Of a stretch of 64,000 nt of DNA, positions 16,254-24,655 are shown one piece after another. The first letter of the stretch is position 1; every line of letters begins with the position of its first letter. Source of the stretch: Paenibacillus taichungensis (GTDB taxonomy: Bacteria > Bacillota > Bacilli > Paenibacillales > Paenibacillaceae); NCBI RefSeq assembly GCF_003287275.1, contig NZ_QEVW01000005.1:496001-560000 (forward strand). Direction: 5' to 3'. Made by a program: the position numbers and the translations under genes. The notes beneath the pieces were generated by a model. That model was not told the DNA's origin, did no database searches, and was given only the letters and a program-made list of their open reading frames with translations.

Positions 16254-17393
16254 TTAAACCTGATTTGCCGCCTCTAATTCCAGCAATTGGTTGCGAATAA
16301 TCGACTGATCGAAATGCTCACCTATAAACACAGCGACGTTAGGCACATCTCCCTGAGGCGTAATCTTCATATAATCAGATTCCCGATAAGCATATTGGAA
16401 CCAGAACCGGCTGGACGTATCGCTAAAGGATAAAATCCCTTTTGCCCGGTACACATCGCGTGGTAACTCAGCTATCAAACGCTCAAAAGCCTCACTGTTC
16501 ACCGGCTGGGTGAAATAGTGCGTATATACCATGACATGTTCATGCGAAGCATGGGGGTTGGCATGATTATGACTATGGTTGTGGTCATGAGGATGTTCAT
16601 GCCCATTCCCCTGAGAATTTTGATGTACTTCGTGATCATGATCCACTTGTTCATGATGTTCATGATTGTGGCTGCATCCATGCACTGCGCAAGCCTCGGA
16701 ATGCACGTGATGTTCCTTCTCCACGTTTTTACTCGTTTCCTCAATAGATTGATAGGCATGCACATTCTCTCCGCTACGAAGCAACACATCCATATCGACT
16801 TCACACTTCACCGTAGGCAGTACCGGAGCGAAACCGTTCCAGCGTGCCAACAGGTCCCGCAGATCTGCCAACTGCTGCTCGTTTACCCGGTCCGTTTTGT
16901 TCAGGAGAAGTACAGACGCACAGCGAATCTGCTCCTGCATCAGCTTGAAGGTTTGTCCCTTCTGCTCCTGGTACAGCCCTGACAGATGCGCGGCATCTAC
17001 TACAGTAATCAGGCTTTTCAGTTCCAGTCGCATATAGAGGGATGTTTCCGTTACTGCATCCAGAATCTCCATCGGGTTTGCTGCTCCCGTTGCTTCAATG
17101 ATAATGACATCAGGTGACTCCTCCTGCACAAGATCCGCAAGTTGCAGCCCTAAGTCACCGCGTACAGTACAGCAGATGCATCCTCCCAACATTTCCGTCA
17201 TGGGCACGGAAGCATCCACAATTTGACCATCCAGATTCACTTCACCCAATTCATTCATCACAACGGCGGGCCGGAGACCTTGCTGCTGCCAATGTTCAAT
17301 CAGTTGAACAAGAAGCGTCGTTTTGCCACTGCCCAAGAAGCCTGACAATATATATACAGGTATGGATGATTCATTTGTTTTTAATTCACTCAT
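16254..17393 (-). CDS. CobW/COG0523 GTPase, probable metallochaperone
   Basis: A 379-aa G3E-family GTPase. Walker A GFLGSGKTT (about residues 18-26), the metal-binding GGCICCT (CxCC, about 70), Walker B IIEATGAANP, the guanine-specific NKTD and a CobW C-terminal domain are all present. Between the domains (about residues 225-290) lies a long His-rich linker, consistent with zinc or other divalent metal binding. In Bacillus such proteins (ZagA/YciC) supply zinc under scarcity. A palindrome AGTGTACACT (17447-17456) lies in the promoter region, but it does not match the Zur box I know. SD AGAGAGGTG precedes the ATG. Confidence 0.88.
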   Translation of the reverse strand: MSELKTNESSIPVYILSGFLGSGKTTLLVQLIEHWQQQGLRPAVVMNELGEVNLDGQIVDASVPMTEMLGGCICCTVRGDLGLQLADLVQEESPDVIIIEATGAANPMEILDAVTETSLYMRLELKSLITVVDAAHLSGLYQEQKGQTFKLMQEQIRCASVLLLNKTDRVNEQQLADLRDLLARWNGFAPVLPTVKCEVDMDVLLRSGENVHAYQSIEETSKNVEKEHHVHSEACAVHGCSHNHEHHEQVDHDHEVHQNSQGNGHEHPHDHNHSHNHANPHASHEHVMVYTHYFTQPVNSEAFERLIAELPRDVYRAKGILSFSDTSSRFWFQYAYRESDYMKITPQGDVPNVAVFIGEHFDQSIIRNQLLELEAANQV

Positions 17394-17562
17394 CGTTGTT
17401 CACCTCTCTATTTGTCCAATGGAACTAATCTATCTCTATCCTAGCGAGTGTACACTATCCTGCAATCTTTGCGCAATCCTGGCCTTCTATTGGCATGTCC
17501 ATTGCCTCATTCTACTGAATGGTCTATGCTATGAGAACATGTTGATTGGAGGAGGATGTATT

Positions 17563-18081
17563 ATGACCAGTTCAGTGGAAGAACATCGTCAGGAAGCCCC
17601 TGACACGGTATCCTGTATGATTATAACCGTATCAGATACCCGCACCAAGGACACCGATACAAGCGGACAACTTATGCATAAACTGCTGACTGATTCGGGC
17701 TACCAGATCATTGAATATATCATTACACCGGATGAAACTGAAACCATTCGAAGCATCCTGCAGGATGCCGCCGTGCGTGACGATATCGAAGCCGTGCTGC
17801 TCAGCGGTGGGACCGGAATTGCCCCCCGAGATACAACATACGAGGCAGTGTCTTCGCTACTCGATAAGGAGCTGCCAGGGTTTGGAGAAATCTTCCGCTT
17901 CCTCAGTTATACCGAGGATATTGGTTCTGCCGCCATTCTTAGCCGGGCAGTAGCCGGAACGATTGGGCGTACAGCCGTGTTCTCCATGCCAGGCTCAAAG
18001 GGAGCTGTCAAGCTGGCAATGGAAAAACTCATTTTGCCTGAACTGAGGCATGTCATGCGTGAAATATATAAACCCGTCTGA
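17563..18081 (+). CDS. moaB: MoaB/MogA-family molybdopterin protein
   Basis: A 172-aa protein of the MoCF-binding fold. It has VSDTRTKDTDTSG (about residues 22-34), LLSGGTGIAPRDTTYEA (about 87-103) and PGSKGAVKLAMEKLI, the hallmark motifs of MoaB/MogA, which adenylate molybdopterin before metal insertion. The ATG at 17563 follows GGAGGAGG; the ORF extending upstream overlaps cobW antisense and has no RBS. It is a single gene on the plus strand; its terminator overlaps the stop. Confidence 0.9.
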   Translation: MTSSVEEHRQEAPDTVSCMIITVSDTRTKDTDTSGQLMHKLLTDSGYQIIEYIITPDETETIRSILQDAAVRDDIEAVLLSGGTGIAPRDTTYEAVSSLLDKELPGFGEIFRFLSYTEDIGSAAILSRAVAGTIGRTAVFSMPGSKGAVKLAMEKLILPELRHVMREIYKPV

Positions 18082-18096
18082 ATAATCAGACGGGTT
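18071..18096 (+). terminator. Intrinsic terminator of moaB
   Basis: Perfect 11-bp stem AACCCGTCTGA/TCAGACGGGTT with a 4-nt loop; the left arm contains the moaB stop codon. The T-tract is weak, but the structure can act on both strands and also lies just downstream of the convergent lipoprotein gene. Confidence 0.75.
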
Positions 18097-18121
18097 TTCC
18101 GATTTATTTTAGTGGAGTCGA

Positions 18122-18676
18122 TTACTTCAGTTGCTCAAGCAAATGCTGGAATATCTGCATGACGTCTTCTTCATAATCGTCCTTCTCTCCACCTGAAGCC
18201 GTATAGACCAGTGACACGTAGTCTTTGCTGCGAATTGATGTTTTGCCAAGCGCATTTTCCATCACAGCCTCATCGCCGCCATTACCGTACATTTCGTTCA
18301 TCCGGGCTACTCTTGTAAGAGCATCGCTGAAAATGTGGACCTTTATAATATGTCTGCCACTTCCATTCAGCAGGTACATATAAGAGATTCCGTCCTCACC
18401 ATCATCCGCAGACATATTATTCATCAACTTTATGCCTTTTGCAACAAAAGCTTCATCCAGCTCCTGAATTAATGGACCATTTAACCCGTGACCTTGACTC
18501 TTTGCTCTAACATTTCCTTCATCCGTCGCTTGTCGGGTATATATTTTCCGTTCCTGCTCAACATTCGATGCTGAACACGCTACTACTGATATTGTACACA
18601 GCACCACGACAATACTGACCAAGACAGACCTCACACGTCCAGATCTATGTTGCAATCCTTTTCCGTTAACACGCAT
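18122..18676 (-). CDS. Predicted lipoprotein of unknown function
   Basis: A 184-aa protein with a basic N-terminus, a hydrophobic stretch (SVLVSIVVVLCTISVV) and a lipobox-like VVAC followed by Ser, so it is probably a membrane-anchored lipoprotein. The mature part is soluble and mixed alpha/beta; no family recognised. The ATG at 18676 is preferred over 18682 because GGAAGG is then 6 nt upstream. Convergent with moaB. Confidence 0.7.
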   Translation of the reverse strand: MRVNGKGLQHRSGRVRSVLVSIVVVLCTISVVACSASNVEQERKIYTRQATDEGNVRAKSQGHGLNGPLIQELDEAFVAKGIKLMNNMSADDGEDGISYMYLLNGSGRHIIKVHIFSDALTRVARMNEMYGNGGDEAVMENALGKTSIRSKDYVSLVYTASGGEKDDYEEDVMQIFQHLLEQLK

Positions 18677-18750
18677 ACTCATCCTTCCTTTCCCACCACA
18701 TGCACGGTGACGCTCTCAGGTAGAGTTAGCATGTCTAGGAGAAAAGAATC

Positions 18751-19770
18751 TTATTCGGCAGGTGTATCCGACATCGTATTAACTACAGTACGACCTACAG
18801 CACCGCCCTTGAGAATCGTTTCCAGTGTCTGAGGCAGTTGTGCCCATGAGATTTCCTGAATCCCCAGCTCCAGTGCCCGATCCGGCTTCCATTCTCCGCC
18901 AAGCAGCTTCCATATCCGTTCCCGCCGTTCCATCGGGCAATAGACTGAATCAATCCCAATCAATTGAATCCCCCTCAAAATAAACGGAAATACGGTAGAC
19001 TCGAACGCAGCTCCTCCGGTTAAGCCTGATACGGCGACAGCGCCTCCGTATTGAATTTGTTTCAGACGCTCGGCTAGTGCCGGACCTGCTGCCGGATCAA
19101 TAACACCTGCCCAGAGCTGTTTGCCCATTGCCCCTTTGGCTGGCGCATCCGCTTCTTCGCGTGAAATGACATGTGCGGCACCCAGATTCCGAAGCAGCTG
19201 TTCCTGTTCATCTTTTTTGCCTGTACTTGCTGTCACTTCAAATCCCAGCTTCGCCAGAATAGCCACCGCCATACTGCCTACTCCTCCGGTAGCTCCTGTC
19301 ACCAGAATATTACCCATCTCCGGGGTCACTCCAGCTCGCAACAAAGCATCCACCGAAAGTGCAGCAGTGAACCCTGCCGTTCCAATCGCCATCGCTTCCT
19401 TCTCACTGAGTCCATGCGGCAGGGGAACAAGCCATTCGCTGCGCAAACGCGCATATTGACTATATCCTCCAAAATGAGACACGCCTGGCTCGAAACCTGT
19501 GCTGATCACCCGATCCCCCGGTGCAAACCGGCCGCTCACGGATTCCTCTACAATGCCTGCAAGATCTATACCAGGTACGATCGGATATTCGCGAACCACA
19601 CCACCCTTTTCTGTTGTGGCGAGTCCATCTTTAAAATTGACGCTTGAGTATTGAACCTGTAAGGTTACATCACCATTAGGCAAGTCCTCTTTCGTCAGCT
19701 GCTCCATAGCAGCCTTCACGCCGCCCTGTTCTTCTTTACGTACGACATAAGCAGGAAAAGTATTTTTCAT
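18751..19770 (-). CDS. YhdH/AcuI-family NADPH oxidoreductase
   Basis: Zinc-independent medium-chain dehydrogenase of 339 aa in the YhdH/YhfP (acryloyl-CoA reductase / quinone oxidoreductase) group. It has the SSVNFKDGLA segment (about residue 43), the PGIDLAG motif and the nucleotide-binding VTGATGGVGSMAV (about 152). Catalytic zinc ligands are absent, as expected for this group. SD GAGGAGAGG precedes the ATG. Natural substrate cannot be assigned from sequence. Confidence 0.88.
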   Translation of the reverse strand: MKNTFPAYVVRKEEQGGVKAAMEQLTKEDLPNGDVTLQVQYSSVNFKDGLATTEKGGVVREYPIVPGIDLAGIVEESVSGRFAPGDRVISTGFEPGVSHFGGYSQYARLRSEWLVPLPHGLSEKEAMAIGTAGFTAALSVDALLRAGVTPEMGNILVTGATGGVGSMAVAILAKLGFEVTASTGKKDEQEQLLRNLGAAHVISREEADAPAKGAMGKQLWAGVIDPAAGPALAERLKQIQYGGAVAVSGLTGGAAFESTVFPFILRGIQLIGIDSVYCPMERRERIWKLLGGEWKPDRALELGIQEISWAQLPQTLETILKGGAVGRTVVNTMSDTPAE

Positions 19771-19871
19771 TCGTTATCCTCTCCTCGATAATAAATTTAC
19801 ATATTTTTCTATTCACATCATAAATTATTCGCTTTTGGATTAAACAAGTATAAGGGTAGCATCCGGCGAAC

Positions 19872-20519
19872 TCAATCTCTCCGGCTTGTCATTAAATAAA
19901 CGAGCGGACCTATCAATGGGATTGCCCCTGCAATGGCCCATATGTGAGAACGACGATTGTCAGAAGCATCTCTGAACAATGCGATCACGGAAAGCAACGT
20001 CAGGATGACAAAATCAATTGTCATAATATGTACAAAGGAAGAAGCCCTGAACGCTTCCATGTATACATCAGAATTGCCTTGAGTCACTGCATAGAAGCCT
20101 GTGCCCAATGTAAGCAGCAAAAGAATTACATGGGTCAGCTTATGCGCTGCTACACGTCCTATACCCGATTCACGCTGATTGCCAAAAGAGAGTTGTTCGT
20201 ACCCCGAACCTCTGTGTGTTTGTGAGGACCACGCAAAATAAGGCAACAGCGCAAAGGCTCCCAATCCAAAAGACAGCAACACAAAAGGCCAAGCTGGTAC
20301 ACGAATTCCTCTCTTTTCCACTGATTTCCTTAACAGTAGGCAAGCAAAGATGGCCGGGTAAATCCCAAGCCACGAAAATACGGTTAGTAGCCAGGGTTCC
20401 TTGCTTTGCAGTGTAACCAGTTCTTTAAACACAGGGTCACTCTCAAGAGGCTGCCCAGGTGCCCAAACACAGGCATACGCAATGAAGGCCAGCCAGGTCA
20501 GTGACAAAACCCATCTCAT
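19872..20519 (-). CDS. Multi-pass membrane protein, unknown function
   Basis: A 215-aa protein with about six hydrophobic segments (near residues 4-20, 42-62, 75-98, 125-142, 155-180, 190-208) and short basic loops. It resembles small DUF2834-like or integral membrane proteins annotated only as hypothetical. The ATG at 20519 has GAGGAGG 6-7 nt upstream; the ORF extension to 20543 has no RBS. A 25-codon ORF with its own RBS ends about 20 nt upstream. Confidence 0.7.
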   Translation of the reverse strand: MRWVLSLTWLAFIAYACVWAPGQPLESDPVFKELVTLQSKEPWLLTVFSWLGIYPAIFACLLLRKSVEKRGIRVPAWPFVLLSFGLGAFALLPYFAWSSQTHRGSGYEQLSFGNQRESGIGRVAAHKLTHVILLLLTLGTGFYAVTQGNSDVYMEAFRASSFVHIMTIDFVILTLLSVIALFRDASDNRRSHIWAIAGAIPLIGPLVYLMTSRRD

Positions 20520-20539
20520 GGTTGCACCTCCTCTTTCAT

Positions 20540-20617
20540 TCATCCCCGGCTAATGCTCAGTTGAAACAGCCACAGAAATGGATCATGTCGAAAGGCAGGC
20601 TCGGAAAGATGCAGCAT
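20540..20617 (-). CDS. Possible 25-aa leader peptide upstream of membrane protein
   Basis: ATG at 20617 follows CAGGAG by 8 nt and opens a 25-codon ORF that ends 20 nt before the next gene's ATG. The peptide contains a Phe/Leu/Trp-rich centre. Position and RBS suggest a translated leader or small protein co-expressed with the membrane gene; no homologue is recognised. Confidence 0.4.
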   Translation of the reverse strand: MLHLSEPAFRHDPFLWLFQLSISRG

Positions 20618-20703
20618 TTGACGTCTCCTGCGCTTTCCCGAGAAATAATTGCTTCATTTTCCTTGTGAACCTGCTTCCTTTGAAGGTACAGTATACCGCA
20701 GTT

Positions 20704-20722
20704 CATGGACTGTCCGTCCATG
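20704..20722 (-). promoter_or_regulatory. Palindrome in the membrane-gene promoter
   Basis: Perfect 7-bp inverted repeat CATGGAC-TGTCC-GTCCATG. A minus-strand TATACT lies just downstream of it (about 20689-20694), so the palindrome covers the -35 area. Looks like an operator; the regulator is unknown. Confidence 0.45.
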
Positions 20723-20775
20723 ATGTTTCACACACAGTCTTTCGTCATGCGGGATAATTAGCAGCAAAATGGAAA

Positions 20776-20816
20776 CCAAAAAGGCATACCCCGGCCTACT
20801 TGCTTCCGGTTATGCC
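20776..20816 (-). terminator. Terminator of nicotinate phosphoribosyltransferase gene
   Basis: Minus strand: GGCATAACCGG ... CCGGGGTATGCC followed by five T, just after the gene's stop. Confidence 0.75.
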
Positions 20817-20828
20817 CCTTTATTTGAT

Positions 20829-22283
20829 TTATTCTTCAGTGGATTGCACGTGTTCAGCAATGAGCTTCTGCTTCATATTCCAGGCAGCAGGGCTGATATT
20901 TACGCGGTAAATCTCAGGGTTGAGTTTACGCAGATATTCTGGCCAGAAGAGATCCATCTGCTCGCGGTGATAACTGCGAATCTCATCCAGGGTAGGCAGT
21001 TCATACACTTTGCGCCCATTCACAAAGATCGGTTCCAGCATGTTCACTGCTTCGTAGCGGGTTACCGTCTTTTTCAGATAGGGGTGTAGCGGGTTGAACA
21101 GCTTGAGCGGCCCGCCCTGTAGCGGTTGCTCTTCTCCTGGATAGCAGATATAATCTGCAATCGCCTTGCCATGTTTGGGATCAATGATCCGGAAAACTTC
21201 TTTTTTACCTGGCGTGGAGACTTTTTCGGGATTGGCTGAAATTTTGATCGTAGGCAGCATGGCACCATCCACTTCGCGCTCCACCAATTTGTACACGCCA
21301 CCCAAAGAAGGTTGGTCGGAAGCGGTAATCAACTGTGTACCTACTCCCCATGTATCGATGCGAGCTCCTTGCGCCTTAAGGTTGAAAATCGTATTTTCAT
21401 CCAGGTCGTTGGAAGCTACAATCTTCACATAATCCAGTCCGGCGTCGTCCAGCATCTGCCGAGCTTGAATGGATAGATACGCAAGGTCCCCGCTATCCAA
21501 ACGAATGGCGTTCATCTTTTTGCCTTGGCTCTCTAGCTTCTTGGCGGTCTTGATTGCATGAGGAACACCACTGTTCAATGTATCAAACGTATCCACCAGA
21601 AGTGTCACTTGATCTGGCAGCACCTTGGCATAGACGTCAAACGCCTCCTGCTCACTCATAAAACTCTGCACCCATGAATGGGCATGTGTCCCTGCTGTCG
21701 GAATTCCGAAGCGCTCGCCAGCCAGCATATTGGAAGTTGCATGGAATCCTGCAACATACGAGGCACGCGCCCCCCAAATGGCCGCATCGGCTTCCTGTGC
21801 ACGCCGTGTTCCGAATTCGAGCAGAGTGTCCTGACTTGCCACCTGTTTGATCCGGGAAGCCTTGGTTGCAATTAACGTCTGATAATTCATGAAGTTAAGT
21901 ATCGCCGTCTCCACCAGTTGTGTCTCCATAATGGAGCCTTCTACCCGAATGAGCGGTTCATCAGGGAAAACGAGCGCGCCTTCCTTCATGGAATGAATTG
22001 TCCCCTGAAATGAAAACTGGAGCAATTCTTCCAGAAAGACCGGATCGTAATTTTCCTCTTGTTTGGATAAATATTTGATGTCCTCCATCGTAAACCGAAG
22101 CTGGCTGATATAATTCACAATGCGTTCCAAGCCGGCAAAAACAGCATATCCGTTGCCAAAAGGAAGCTTGCGGAAATAGGCTTCAAACACCGCTTTCCGT
22201 TTGTGAGTTCCATTCACCCAGTGGGCGTACATCATATTGATTTGATATTTATCCGTATGTAAAGCCAGGCTAGTTGTCTGCAT
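20829..22283 (-). CDS. pncB: Nicotinate phosphoribosyltransferase
   Basis: A 484-aa enzyme of NAD salvage converting nicotinate and PRPP to nicotinate mononucleotide. The N-terminal LHTDKYQINMMYAHW, the substrate loop FGTRRAQEADAA, the GTHAHSWVQSF segment with the conserved His, and the DTFDTLNSGVPHA, RLDSGDLAYLS and ASNDLDENTI motifs are all present. The ATG at 22283 is preferred (GAGAGG about 9 nt upstream). It is adjacent to a nicotinamidase-like gene and a Nudix protein, forming an NAD-salvage locus. An inverted repeat lies over its promoter. Confidence 0.95.
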   Translation of the reverse strand: MQTTSLALHTDKYQINMMYAHWVNGTHKRKAVFEAYFRKLPFGNGYAVFAGLERIVNYISQLRFTMEDIKYLSKQEENYDPVFLEELLQFSFQGTIHSMKEGALVFPDEPLIRVEGSIMETQLVETAILNFMNYQTLIATKASRIKQVASQDTLLEFGTRRAQEADAAIWGARASYVAGFHATSNMLAGERFGIPTAGTHAHSWVQSFMSEQEAFDVYAKVLPDQVTLLVDTFDTLNSGVPHAIKTAKKLESQGKKMNAIRLDSGDLAYLSIQARQMLDDAGLDYVKIVASNDLDENTIFNLKAQGARIDTWGVGTQLITASDQPSLGGVYKLVEREVDGAMLPTIKISANPEKVSTPGKKEVFRIIDPKHGKAIADYICYPGEEQPLQGGPLKLFNPLHPYLKKTVTRYEAVNMLEPIFVNGRKVYELPTLDEIRSYHREQMDLFWPEYLRKLNPEIYRVNISPAAWNMKQKLIAEHVQSTEE

Positions 22284-22316
22284 TTGTCTCATCCTCTCTG
22301 ACTTCCGCTTGTGCCA

Positions 22317-22333
22317 GCAGGCTCTGCCTGCTT
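22317..22333 (-). promoter_or_regulatory. Hairpin in the pncB leader
   Basis: Minus strand AGCAGGC-AGA-GCCTGCT, 7 bp with a 3-nt loop, about 33 nt upstream of the pncB start codon. No T-run follows it. Confidence 0.4.
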
Positions 22334-22349
22334 ACACGGGTCAACATGT

Positions 22350-22405
22350 GGAGACTTATTGCACATGATTCATGATTATAATTACGTACCATTGCATAAG
22401 TCTCC
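22350..22405 (-). promoter_or_regulatory. Inverted repeat flanking the pncB -10 region
   Basis: GGAGACTTAT (22350-22359) and ATAAGTCTCC (22396-22405), a perfect 10-bp repeat. A minus-strand TATAAT (22375-22380) lies between the arms, and a weak -35 (GAGACT) falls in the upstream arm. The layout suggests an operator pair; the regulator is unknown. Confidence 0.5.
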
Positions 22406-22484
22406 GATTTATTCCTATTCACCATATTCCCCTGCATCGTAACACTTGTTCAACAGGGTATAATGGATATAATCACAGGTTCGT

Positions 22485-23054
22485 TTATAGGTTCAAGCCT
22501 GCAAGAACGGTATCGCTCGCTTTGACCACCTGAGCCCCAAGGCTTGCACGAAAATGTCCAAGCGCCCAATCATGTCCTGCTTGATTGAAGCTCGCCACGG
22601 CATCTTCAAATACCGTTATGTGAAAACCTTTATTATAAGCATCCACTGCCGTGTGCAGTACGCAAATATCTGTACATACACCGATCAGTGCAATGTCTGT
22701 TATTCCACGTTCACGCAGCCGCAGCTCCAGATCTGTACCGCAGAATGCGCTGTATCTTGTTTTATCCATCCAGCGAATCTGGGATTCCCGTTCTTCCATT
22801 ACCTGAGCCAGACTTCCGTAAAGTTGTCTTCCCTCCGTACCCCTGATGTTATGGGGCGGAAAAAGAGCCGTTTCCGGATGGTAAGAATCATTCTCTTCAT
22901 GCAAATCGACAGCCATAACAACCTCATGCTTGTTATTGCAATAAGCCTCCGTTATCGCTGCAATCGTCTCCTCAATCTCTACAGCAGGCTTGCCTACAGG
23001 CAACGAACCTGTCACAAAATCACATGTATAATCGATTACAATCAGTGCTTTCAT
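22485..23054 (-). CDS. Nicotinamidase-like cysteine hydrolase
   Basis: A 189-aa isochorismatase-fold hydrolase. The catalytic triad is visible: Asp in VIDYTCDFV (about residue 9), Lys in KTRY and Cys in GVCTDICVLHTA (about 135-140). The metal-site region is VDLHEENDSYHPE. The pattern fits PncA (nicotinamide to nicotinate), and its neighbour pncB uses the product. The ATG at 23054 is preceded by AAGGGAG. Specificity within the superfamily is an inference from context. Confidence 0.85.
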   Translation of the reverse strand: MKALIVIDYTCDFVTGSLPVGKPAVEIEETIAAITEAYCNNKHEVVMAVDLHEENDSYHPETALFPPHNIRGTEGRQLYGSLAQVMEERESQIRWMDKTRYSAFCGTDLELRLRERGITDIALIGVCTDICVLHTAVDAYNKGFHITVFEDAVASFNQAGHDWALGHFRASLGAQVVKASDTVLAGLNL

Positions 23055-23118
23055 CGTCCACACTCCCTTTTTGAGAATAGGTTGATCCTGATTCAATCCA
23101 TCATGATTCGCTTGCGAA

Positions 23119-23922
23119 TTAAGTATAGATGGAAAGACGAGGTACAAGCTCGGTAAAACGGTATAGCTGCGCTGGACGCTGTGAATATTGATTGGAGCTT
23201 AGCAGGTTGCCCTCTTCATCCCGAACCTCTTCCACAATGCCTTTGCGGCTGCGAGTTGAAGTGATCTTCCGAATGAAATTCGGTTCTTCAAAGTCAGGTA
23301 CAACACTCTGAATCACTTGGTATAACTCGCTTAGTGTAAAATCACGAGGCAGGAACTGTCGTGCAATCGTCGTTTCCAGCATTTGCTGTTGAATACGCCG
23401 GTATGCATCTTCTATAATCGTCCGATGATCAAAGGCAAGCTCAAGCTCTTGCAATGCTTCCTGAATCGTAAATAATCCAACATCCTGAGCATCATCTGCC
23501 GCCTGACGGTGTTCCAGCATCCATTCCTCTACCAGTGCAAAAAACGCATGTGAGATAATCCATCCTCTGGGGTCACGCCCAGGCTGACTATATACATTCA
23601 AATACTCCAGATGTCCGCCGTCCACACCTGTCTCTTCCATCAACTCGCGCTTTGCAGCACCATAGATGGATTCATTTTCCTGACAAAATCCACCTGGCAA
23701 CGCCCATCTTCCCGCAAAAGGCCATCCTTTGCGTTTGATCAGCATGACCTTCAACTCCCGGATGGGGAGTGTCTTGGTTACCGTCTTACGCTCCCGCTTG
23801 GTCAAGGTGAACATGACGATATCCGCGGGAACGCCATCAGGTGTACGATATTTCTTGGAACTATAGGCACGTGCTGCCTGTTCATCGCTTTCAGTATTGA
23901 ATTGTTCGTAGTTTTCGCTCAT
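23119..23922 (-). CDS. Nudix protein with C-terminal winged-helix-like domain
   Basis: A 267-aa protein. Residues about 40-180 form a Nudix domain with an intact box (G-x5-E-x7-REL-x-EE-x-G, GGFCQENESIYGAAKRELMEETG). Residues about 190-250 (FTLSELYQVIQSVV ... NFIRKITSTR) resemble the winged helix found in NrtR-type Nudix regulators of NAD metabolism. The neighbours are NAD-salvage genes, so a regulator or sensor of ADP-ribose-type metabolites is plausible. The full Nudix box means hydrolase activity could also be kept. The start is the ATG at 23922. Confidence 0.8.
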   Translation of the reverse strand: MSENYEQFNTESDEQAARAYSSKKYRTPDGVPADIVMFTLTKRERKTVTKTLPIRELKVMLIKRKGWPFAGRWALPGGFCQENESIYGAAKRELMEETGVDGGHLEYLNVYSQPGRDPRGWIISHAFFALVEEWMLEHRQAADDAQDVGLFTIQEALQELELAFDHRTIIEDAYRRIQQQMLETTIARQFLPRDFTLSELYQVIQSVVPDFEEPNFIRKITSTRSRKGIVEEVRDEEGNLLSSNQYSQRPAQLYRFTELVPRLSIYT

Positions 23923-23956
23923 GGGCACCACCGACTATTCTCATTTTGATATTTTC

Positions 23957-23984
23957 ATTATGACATAATAATATCTTTTGTCAA
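23957..23984 (-). promoter_or_regulatory. Promoter of the Nudix gene with embedded palindrome
   Basis: Minus-strand TTGACA (23979-23984), 16-nt spacer, CATAAT (23957-23962). The palindrome ATTATG-N-CATAAT (23957-23969) covers the -10 element and could be a repressor site. Confidence 0.6.
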
Positions 23985-23989
23985 CCTTA

Positions 23990-24406
23990 CTATTCCGTGT
24001 CTTGCGATTTTACTCGCGCTATACGAAATGTAGCTGTTGCCATACACCCCAACGTGCCAGATGCATCCCGGACCTCAGATTGTGCCGTCACACTACGCCC
24101 CGCTTGATGCAGGATCGTTGAAGTCACGATTAATTCCCCTTGTTTCATGGGTGCCAAGAAATGAACATTCAGATTGGTTGTCACACAACTGTCTACTGCC
24201 ATTGCGGCTGTAGCTACCATGCCCATCGCCTGATCCATCAGGGACGTCAGCACACCACCATGAATAATCCCCATGGAGTTAGTGTGGTGTTCGCCCGCTG
24301 TCAGCGCGATCTGTACTTTTTCTCCGTCACCTTTAATAAACCGACAACCGAGAAAACCCCAAAATCTTCCGTTTCCTTCTGCAACCATTTTGTCCAAAAT
24401 ACCCAT
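23990..24406 (-). CDS. PaaI-type hotdog thioesterase
   Basis: A 138-aa single hotdog-domain protein. The HGGVLTSLMDQAMG segment (about residues 49-62) is the characteristic helix of PaaI/YbgC-like acyl-CoA thioesterases, and TTNLNVHFLAPMKQGEL follows in the expected place. SD AAAGGGG lies upstream of the ATG. The acyl substrate is unknown. It probably forms its own transcription unit. Confidence 0.85.
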   Translation of the reverse strand: MGILDKMVAEGNGRFWGFLGCRFIKGDGEKVQIALTAGEHHTNSMGIIHGGVLTSLMDQAMGMVATAAMAVDSCVTTNLNVHFLAPMKQGELIVTSTILHQAGRSVTAQSEVRDASGTLGCMATATFRIARVKSQDTE

Positions 24407-24615
24407 ATTGATTTCCCCTTTAGTGCACTTTAAGTATAAAGCCCATGATGTATGTTGTTGTTGATGATTTTACCAGCATTGGTTCTTTTCGTAGTTGATC
24501 TAAAGTGCTTCGTTATTATATTAAGCCTGCTCTTACGGAACAGGTCTTATCCAGTGAAGTTGTCTTGATCAAGCCACCACACAAAATAACCCCACCACGT
24601 GGAGTCTGAGATGAT

Positions 24616-24643
24616 CAAAAAAGGCGCGGACTGCGTCCGCACC
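24616..24643 (-). terminator. Terminator of ricA
   Basis: Minus strand GGTGCGGAC-GCA-GTCCGCGCC followed by six T, about 12 nt after the ricA stop. Confidence 0.9.
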
Positions 24644-24655
24644 CTTCCGTTTCAC

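Noticed and set aside
16518..16982. Plus-strand ORF of 154 codons opposite the CobW gene
   Set aside because: It is antisense to the His-codon-rich linker of a well-supported gene; its Met/Ile-rich composition is the reverse of CAT/CAC codons.
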